NCBI RefSeq assembly: GCF_002287135.1
Contig: NZ_NESU01000001.1
Coordinates: forward strand, 62,001-126,000
DNA: 64,000 nt
Source of the DNA: Helicobacter sp. TUL
GTDB taxonomy: Bacteria > Campylobacterota > Campylobacteria > Campylobacterales > Helicobacteraceae
Reading direction: 5' to 3'
In this document: positions 58,773-64,000 of the stretch, piece by piece
Layout of the letters: every line of letters starts with the position of its first letter
How positions within the stretch are numbered: the first letter of the stretch is position 1
Translations under genes and position numbers: made by a program
Notes under the pieces: generated by a model
Told to the model about the DNA's origin: nothing
What the model saw: the letters and a program-made list of their open reading frames with translations, nothing else
The model's database searches: none

Positions 58773-59588
58773 ATGCTACGCTTTAGTAAAAAACTCCCTT
58801 TTGTCAATCTCCAAAACACATACACGCACAATCTCATAGCGCAAAATGGCGATTTTCTTGAATTGGGTGAATATCTATATGGACAAGATGCGAGATTGCT
58901 TGCTCCAAAAGCATGTCTTAAATATCACAAACCAATGATAAAAATCTTTCAACAAGAAACCCTTTCGTATTTACATATTTTTTTGCTTCCAAGTCAAAGT
59001 TTATTGCTATACACACCTACAAAACTCTCTGCAATCGTGCAACTAAGCACGCTCTTAGTCCATAGCGCACAAAAATTTGGCTTAAAACCAATCTTGCATT
59101 ATCTTCACTCACATTCACCACAAATCTACACAACACCCGCACATATATATACGATGCTACATACACTCCAAGATATGACATTGTTAGCCAAAGATCAACT
59201 CAATCATAGCACAGAAATTTTTCATCACATCATCGCACACAAACACAAAAAAGGCTTAGGTGTCATAATAGGAGATTTTTATAAGCTAGAAACCGCGCAT
59301 ATTCCAAAAATTTCTCTCAAAAATTATTTTGCATTGTATGCGCTCTGTGTGCGAACCAAGCAAGAATGGGAGCCAGATTTTCTAAAATTGGGGCAGACAT
59401 ATCAATTTTGTGATATACAAACACAAGAAGTATGCGAAGATACAATCTCTCTTGCACAATACAAAACGCGCTTAGCACACTTTGATACAAAACTCCGTGC
59501 GTATTTTTCGCGTATGGGAGCAAAACTCGCGTATGTTAATCCACAAGATTCACTCTTAAGCCAATTACAAAAAATCTTTTATACCTAA
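58773..59588 (+). CDS. Divergent DUF58-like protein paired with MoxR
   Basis: A 271-residue soluble protein 19 nt behind moxR. The first 110 residues hold the DUF58 outline (GDFLELGEYLYGQDARLLAP, then VKIFQQETLS-like IKIFQQETLSYLHIFLL). The aspartates and the strict D-x-S-x-S of good DUF58 proteins are not conserved. The C-terminal half is unfamiliar. Pairing with MoxR supports the assignment. It could help MoxR remodel a client protein; the client is unknown. Confidence 0.65.
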   Translation: MLRFSKKLPFVNLQNTYTHNLIAQNGDFLELGEYLYGQDARLLAPKACLKYHKPMIKIFQQETLSYLHIFLLPSQSLLLYTPTKLSAIVQLSTLLVHSAQKFGLKPILHYLHSHSPQIYTTPAHIYTMLHTLQDMTLLAKDQLNHSTEIFHHIIAHKHKKGLGVIIGDFYKLETAHIPKISLKNYFALYALCVRTKQEWEPDFLKLGQTYQFCDIQTQEVCEDTISLAQYKTRLAHFDTKLRAYFSRMGAKLAYVNPQDSLLSQLQKIFYT

Positions 59589-59594
59589 ATCTTA

Positions 59595-60923
59595 TTACAA
59601 CTCTTGACGCAAAAAGCTAAGCGCTGGCAAAGGCAATGGCAACAAGAAAGGATTTGTATTGCCACTATGGATAGAATCTAACTCTTTGCCATTTTCTAAA
59701 ACAATCTTAAAAAATCGCATATAATATCTGCCATCACGCTCAAAAATCTCGCCTAACTCATTTTTACCACATACAATTTCTGAATCTAGCGGCGCAACAA
59801 TCTCTAATGCCATATTTGGCACAATGGTATGTTTGCAAAGTGCCACCTTACCATTCTCATCTACTTGTGCATTGACTTGGTAGCTTCCCTCGCTTATGGC
59901 GCTTTGGTGGTTTTGTGTATCAAGACGTTGATGTGGGCGATGCACAAGATACCCATCGCTAAACCCTCGATTTTTCAATGTGTGCAATTCAAATTGATAC
60001 CAATCCTCATCAAATCTATCATTATAATAATCATCAAGTGCTTTGCGATATGTGCGTGCAGTGATAGCAGCATAATATGCGGACTTGGTGCGTCCCTCGA
60101 TTTTGAGTGCGTCAATAGCTCCAGAATCCAAAATTTCTCTTAAATGACTTGCAAGATTTAAATCCTTAGAGTTAAAAATATGCGTGCCCACACCTTCTTC
60201 TTCTTGAAGTCTCATTAACACATCATTATCAGGATTTTTGACATAAAATTCATGTCCATCAAATCGCACAAGCTCATCGCTTTCAAGGTTTCTTACATAA
60301 TATTCATAATCAAAGCGGCAATCATTAGCGCAACTTCCACGATTAGGCACTCTGCCATTTTGCAACGCAGAAATCAAACAGCGTCCAGAAAAAGCAAAGC
60401 ACATAGAACCATGCACAAAAATCTCTAATTCCAAATCCGGTAAAGCCTTTTTTATTTCTATCGCATCTTTTAGGCTTAATTCACGCGCCGCAACAATGCG
60501 CTTTACACCCATTTCATAAAAAACCTGCGCGTCCAAAACATTTAGCACATTGGCTTGAGTGGAAAGGTGGATAGGGATTTGAGGCGCTATGGCTTTGGAG
60601 AGCTTAAGCACACCCGGAGCTGCTATGATAAATGCATCAGGCTGTAATTCCGCCATTTTAGCAATATGTGATTCCAAAAGCTTAAGTTGGGCGTTAAAAG
60701 GAAAACCATTGATTGTTACATAGATTTTTTTACCTAAGGCATGTGTATATTTTACTGCTTCCGCAAAAGTTTCAAAATCAAATTCCTTGCCAGATCTTGA
60801 ACGCAACGAAAAATGACTAACACCACCATACACGACATCTGCACCATACGCAAGAGCAATTTTTAATTTCTGAAAATTCCCTGCCGGAGACAGGAGTTCG
60901 CATTTTTTTTGAGAATCTAACAT
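59595..60923 (-). CDS. trhP: U32-family tRNA hydroxylation protein TrhP (formerly peptidase U32/YegQ)
   Basis: A 442-residue U32-family protein. The iron-sulfur cysteines are visible in HGSMCFAFSGRCLISAL and RGSCANDCRFDYEYY. The family-typical LLSPAGNFQKLKIALAYGADVVYGG is at the N-terminus. TrhP makes ho5U34 on tRNA in a prephenate-dependent pathway, although older annotations call it a collagenase. In H. pylori the gene next to cheZ (HP0169) is this one, and the order is the same here. Confidence 0.88.
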   Translation of the reverse strand: MLDSQKKCELLSPAGNFQKLKIALAYGADVVYGGVSHFSLRSRSGKEFDFETFAEAVKYTHALGKKIYVTINGFPFNAQLKLLESHIAKMAELQPDAFIIAAPGVLKLSKAIAPQIPIHLSTQANVLNVLDAQVFYEMGVKRIVAARELSLKDAIEIKKALPDLELEIFVHGSMCFAFSGRCLISALQNGRVPNRGSCANDCRFDYEYYVRNLESDELVRFDGHEFYVKNPDNDVLMRLQEEEGVGTHIFNSKDLNLASHLREILDSGAIDALKIEGRTKSAYYAAITARTYRKALDDYYNDRFDEDWYQFELHTLKNRGFSDGYLVHRPHQRLDTQNHQSAISEGSYQVNAQVDENGKVALCKHTIVPNMALEIVAPLDSEIVCGKNELGEIFERDGRYYMRFFKIVLENGKELDSIHSGNTNPFLLPLPLPALSFLRQEL

Positions 60924-60931
60924 GGGAAAAT

Positions 60932-61618
60932 CTATTTATTGCCAAATGAAGCAATCAATGCTTCAATGTCATCATCACTTGCGATATCATCTTTATTATC
61001 ACCCGAAATATACACAGCAGAACTCACACGCTTGCTATCATCAATTTTCCCTTCAAAAAGAGAATTCATGTATTGCGCAAGAGCACGCATCACATTAATC
61101 ACACGCTCAATTTTTTGACGATGAATGTCTTGATATTGCATAATGTCCATAGCCTGCATAGACGCATCACTCACATCATCACAACAACTTATAATTTCTT
61201 TGATCGCATTCTTGTTGTTAAGTATTTCTTCCATAGTTTTTGCAAAAGTCTGCACATGAGGAAAACTTTCACAAAGTTTGCCAAAAAGCTCTTCTTGAGA
61301 TTCTAGAAATTTCTTAACTTGCTTGAGTTTTTTTGTGGCGTTATCAGCCGCAGATCCCATAATTTCAAGCTGATCAAAAATCTGTGTAGCCTTAACTTCA
61401 GAATCTTTGGTAACATCATCAAGCTGGTGGACAACCTTATGATCCTCTGTAGGTGGTGGAGGTGGCCATTTTTTATCTGCCTCCACACGATAATTTTCTA
61501 CATCAATACCTGATGTTTCACTTGTGGTAGATTCTTGTGGTGTGGCTTCTTTATCTTGTATAGCAATTTCATCAAGATTATCACTATTCATAAGCATATT
61601 GAGTTCTTCTTGTGTCAT
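60932..61618 (-). CDS. cheZ: Chemotaxis phosphatase CheZ (CheZ_HP type)
   Basis: Removes phosphate from CheY. The 228-residue protein is mostly long helices with a Pro-rich segment (KKWPPPPPTEDH) and the active-site helix MQYQDIHRQKIERVINVMR, where Gln and Asp act on CheY-P. A C-terminal DDIEALIASFG tail is the CheY-binding peptide. This remote CheZ form is known from H. pylori HP0170. I choose the ATG at 61618 because AAGG is 7 nt upstream; a GTG two codons earlier is less likely. Confidence 0.9.
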   Translation of the reverse strand: MTQEELNMLMNSDNLDEIAIQDKEATPQESTTSETSGIDVENYRVEADKKWPPPPPTEDHKVVHQLDDVTKDSEVKATQIFDQLEIMGSAADNATKKLKQVKKFLESQEELFGKLCESFPHVQTFAKTMEEILNNKNAIKEIISCCDDVSDASMQAMDIMQYQDIHRQKIERVINVMRALAQYMNSLFEGKIDDSKRVSSAVYISGDNKDDIASDDDIEALIASFGNK

Positions 61619-61990
61619 ACACACACCTTCAGCATAAGTTTTATATTTTTGAGATTATAATGTATTTTCTTTTATGCTTTTGTTAAAAATGATAAATTTA
61701 TCAATATATCAACAAGCATTACATTTTTGTCTCTTTGCTTTCTTAAAATCATATCGCAACTTATAATCTAGCAGCATTGATACTGACTTACAAATGCAGA
61801 CAAAAGGCATTATACTGCCATAACATCTGCTTTCATTACATAAAAACGATAAAACTCTTTAATATTTTTTCACAGAATCTTACAAGTGATACAAATTTAT
61901 TTTGTGATGTATTGAAAAAATGAAGTTTATAAGTATAGATAAAGGAGGGTTTTGAGATGCCCAAAACCCTACAGAAGTAATTTCTATAAA
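61619..61990. other. 372-nt AT-rich gap between cheZ and the ferredoxin gene
   Basis: No gene of usable length is present. It contains the cheZ leader, a possible ferredoxin terminator hairpin, and a curious seven-codon ORF with a strong Shine-Dalgarno on the opposite strand (61957-61980). Several TATAAT-like stretches could be promoters. Confidence 0.5.
61946..61970. terminator. Hairpin at the end of the ferredoxin gene
   Basis: AGGGTTTTG and CAAAACCCT form a perfect 9-bp stem with a 7-nt loop, 20 nt beyond the ferredoxin stop. No T run follows on the minus strand, so termination is probable rather than certain. Confidence 0.55.
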
Positions 61991-62266
61991 TTACACACAA
62001 GGATGTGTGCCATCTCTCATATCTGCGCCAATGTTATCTCTGTTTGTTGAACCAAGCTCACTCCATACGATACAACCATCAGTAGGGCATGCACTTGCAC
62101 AAGCAGGTTGCTCATTGTGTCCCACACATTCTACGCATTTATTAGAATATACATAATAAATGCCTTCACCTGTTGGGTTATCATCATCATCTACGATTGC
62201 TCCCACTGGACATTCATCAATACAAGATCCACAAGCGATACAAATATCAGTTATTTTAACAGCCAT
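61991..62266 (-). CDS. fdxA: Ferredoxin with two [4Fe-4S] clusters (Alvin type)
   Basis: A 91-residue low-potential electron carrier. The first cluster motif is CIACGSCIDECP; the second, CVEC with an eight-residue insert before CASACPTDGC, is the extended form of Allochromatium-type ferredoxins. A C-terminal tail follows, as in the H. pylori ferredoxin. It probably accepts electrons from pyruvate- or 2-oxoglutarate:acceptor oxidoreductase. Monocistronic, upstream of cheZ and downstream of cheW in order but not clearly linked to them. Confidence 0.94.
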   Translation of the reverse strand: MAVKITDICIACGSCIDECPVGAIVDDDDNPTGEGIYYVYSNKCVECVGHNEQPACASACPTDGCIVWSELGSTNRDNIGADMRDGTHPCV

Positions 62267-62370
62267 CTTTTTCTCCCTTACATGTATTATTTTGGTGTAA
62301 CCAAAATCAAAGTATAAAAATATTCATCTTAAAATAAACTAAATAATAAGAAAGTTAAATATTATTTAAT

Positions 62371-62871
62371 CTAAAAAGCTTTTTTCAAGAGATTTTCAAC
62401 TCGCAAGATTGTAATAAGCCTATCTTCACGCTTACCAATACCTTGCATGAAATTCTCACCTTCTCCAATAGTCTCTGGCACAGGATCTATATCGCTTTGA
62501 TTAATTCGCACCGCCTCATTAAGCTTGTCTATCACAAACCCTGCAACTTCATCTTTATATGTCACCACAAGATAGCGTGTATCTTGATCTTGCTTGATAG
62601 CTGACAATCCAAATTTTAGACGCAAGTTTATAAGTGGAAATACCCCACCGCGCAAGTTAAACACACCCATAACATAATTTGGAGTCCCCGGCACTCTCGT
62701 GTATTCCATAGGCTTAATGATTTCTTTAACATTAAGGATAGGCACTGCAAATTCCTCACTCCCTACCATAAAGCTTATAGCTTGGAGTGTATCATCATAA
62801 AATGTATTATCCTCGCCCTGCGTTTTTTTCTTTTGTTGTTTTTCAAATACTTCTTTTAATTCTTCATTCAT
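62371..62871 (-). CDS. cheW: Chemotaxis coupling protein CheW
   Basis: Links receptors to CheA. The 166-residue protein has a short charged N-terminal extension, then the CheW domain (QAISFMVGSEEFAVPILNVKE, GVFNLRGGVFPLINLRLKF). GGGGAG lies 7 nt before the chosen ATG; an ATG five codons earlier would lie inside cheA. It directly follows cheA, as in H. pylori (HP0391-HP0392). Confidence 0.96.
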   Translation of the reverse strand: MNEELKEVFEKQQKKKTQGEDNTFYDDTLQAISFMVGSEEFAVPILNVKEIIKPMEYTRVPGTPNYVMGVFNLRGGVFPLINLRLKFGLSAIKQDQDTRYLVVTYKDEVAGFVIDKLNEAVRINQSDIDPVPETIGEGENFMQGIGKREDRLITILRVENLLKKAF

Positions 62872-62875
62872 AATC

Positions 62876-64000
62876 TTACTCCCCATCCGTTACAAGATTA
62901 ATATTTCGCTTCACCACATTCACAAGATATTCAGGTGTATATGGCTTTGTGATATATTCGGTCATACCAGATTCTACACCGCGCATTCGGTCAGTCTTGC
63001 TACTTCTACTTGTCACTGCGATAAGTGGCAAGTTTCTAAATTTATTATATTTACGAACCTCTGAAGCAAATGTATAACCATCCATTTTTGGCATCTCAAT
63101 ATCCACGAGCACTGCATCAAGTTGCTTATCACCATTTTTAACAATATCCAAAGCTTCCAAACCATTTGAAGCCTCAAGCACTGTGACACCCAATGTTTTG
63201 AGACATTTTTTCATAATAGCACGATCGGTGCTACTATCATCAATAGCAAGGACAACATAATCACTTGGTGAGTTTTTAGCTTTTTGTGCCCCTACTTCAT
63301 CAAGCAATTTATTAATGCTCACTTTCACACTCTTAGCCATTGTCATCATACCAGCAACATCAACAATCAATGTGATCTTACCATCGCCACGCACCGTAGC
63401 TCCTGTAATGCCCTCGATACCTTTTAGGTAATACCCAAGAGATTTGATCACCACTTCCTCTTGTCCTACGAGATAATCCACAATCACACCAATCTTTTGA
63501 TCAGCTAATCCAATAATAACCACATAGACATCACTCATCGCTTCAAGCACAGAATCTACTTTAAAAATATCTGCCAATCGGACAAGTGAGAGAACCTCAT
63601 CACGGAGTCGCAACACACTCTTACCATCAACGGTGTAAATCTCATCTTGGCTAATGCGCACTGTTTCAATCACCGATGAAAGTGGGATAGCATAGTATTC
63701 TTCTTGCACACCAACAAGCAATGCTTGCATAATTGCTAGTGTCAAAGGAATTTTTAATTTCTGTGTTGTCCCCACGCCTTTTTCAGATTCTATTTCAATA
63801 ATACCGCTAAGCTTTTCTATATTGGTTTTTACCACGTCCATTCCCACACCGCGTCCAGAGACATTGGTAATAGTTTTGGCAGTAGAAAATCCTGGTTTAA
63901 AAATGATTCCAAATGCCTCTTTATCCGACATAGAATCCGCTTCTCTTTCGCTAATCAAACCTTTTTCAATAGCTTTTTGTTTCAACATCTGTGCATCAAG
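62876..64000 (-). CDS. cheA: Chemotaxis histidine kinase CheA with C-terminal receiver (CheAY), 3' part
   Basis: The gene runs off the right edge; the C-terminal 374 residues are visible. They contain the end of the ATPase domain (VSGRGVGMDVVKTNI), the CheW-like domain (about 75-210), and a receiver domain with acidic pocket AIDDSS, phosphoacceptor in VLVDIEMPKMDG, and Lys in ITKPYTPEY. A kinase fused to a receiver (CheAY) is the Helicobacter/Campylobacter arrangement, in which the receiver acts as a phosphate sink. It is followed by cheW. Confidence 0.96.
   Translation of the reverse strand, partial: LDAQMLKQKAIEKGLISEREADSMSDKEAFGIIFKPGFSTAKTITNVSGRGVGMDVVKTNIEKLSGIIEIESEKGVGTTQKLKIPLTLAIMQALLVGVQEEYYAIPLSSVIETVRISQDEIYTVDGKSVLRLRDEVLSLVRLADIFKVDSVLEAMSDVYVVIIGLADQKIGVIVDYLVGQEEVVIKSLGYYLKGIEGITGATVRGDGKITLIVDVAGMMTMAKSVKVSINKLLDEVGAQKAKNSPSDYVVLAIDDSSTDRAIMKKCLKTLGVTVLEASNGLEALDIVKNGDKQLDAVLVDIEMPKMDGYTFASEVRKYNKFRNLPLIAVTSRSSKTDRMRGVESGMTEYITKPYTPEYLVNVVKRNINLVTDGE

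Overview
The window looks like a chromosomal stretch of an enterohepatic Helicobacter species (Campylobacterota). The evidence is AT-rich DNA, a CheA-receiver fusion with a CheZ_HP-type phosphatase, an ArsR-like regulator, and gene neighbourhoods that, from memory, match H. pylori or C. jejuni: tatB-tatC-queA-rsmG plus two small genes, serS-pflB, and trhP next to cheZ. A selA-selB pair and a large autotransporter fit an enterohepatic rather than a gastric species. The exact species cannot be named from the sequence. I see no rRNA, tRNA, IS element, prophage or CRISPR array. Both edges cut genes: an FtsX/LolC-type permease on the left and cheA on the right.

Layout. 1-5.6 kb (minus): lipoprotein-export permease, secA, prs, der. 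5.6-8.6 kb: a secreted orphan, then flgE (minus) behind a good sigma-54 promoter. 8.6-12.2 kb (plus): pyrH, gatA, guaB. 12.2-15.8 kb: an aldo/keto reductase, divergent from a three-gene operon of a Tat-signal small protein, a 4-cresol dehydrogenase / vanillyl-alcohol-oxidase-type flavoprotein and a cytochrome c. The flavoprotein gene is split by one extra A in an A8 run. 16-21.7 kb (minus): HDOD protein, then an efflux operon of two ABC-2 permeases, an HlyD-type adaptor and a TolC-type channel, with no ATPase. 21.8-26.2 kb (plus): selA, selB and a degenerate NifS-like protein. 26.2-29.6 kb (minus): methionine importer metN-metI-metQ-metQ. 29.8-33.8 kb (minus): TauE-type exporter, GltS carrying an extra periplasmic SH3-like domain, metK. 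34-38.8 kb: copper-type TonB receptor, a lone trpB, ahpC, and an ArsR-like response regulator without its kinase. 38.9-44 kb: a 1724-residue autotransporter. 44-47.7 kb (minus): tatB, tatC, queA, rsmG and two small genes. 47.8-54.9 kb: serS, pflB, an Lnb-like DUF4105 barrel protein, a frameshifted quinone reductase, rluB. 55-59.6 kb: a small gene, htpG, a divergent small-protein/HTH pair over twin operators, and a MoxR-DUF58 pair. 59.6-64 kb (minus): trhP, cheZ, ferredoxin, cheW, cheA.

Functional themes are envelope export (SecA, Tat, Lol-type, efflux, Lnb-like), motility and chemotaxis (flgE, pflB, cheZ, cheW, cheA), sulfur/selenium/methionine metabolism (selAB, metNIQ, metK, TauE), and redox chemistry in the periplasm.

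Three observations deserve most attention. (1) The near-palindromic heptamer AGAATCT/AGATTCT is about tenfold more frequent than composition predicts in two hand-counted samples. It occurs in several reading frames and once as an inverted pair forming an intergenic hairpin, as uptake-signal or methylation motifs do. (2) The periplasmic phenol-oxidising operon has a homopolymer frameshift and a His rather than Tyr at the predicted FAD-linkage region. (3) The sel operon's third gene keeps a cysteine-desulfurase outline but not its active-site motifs.
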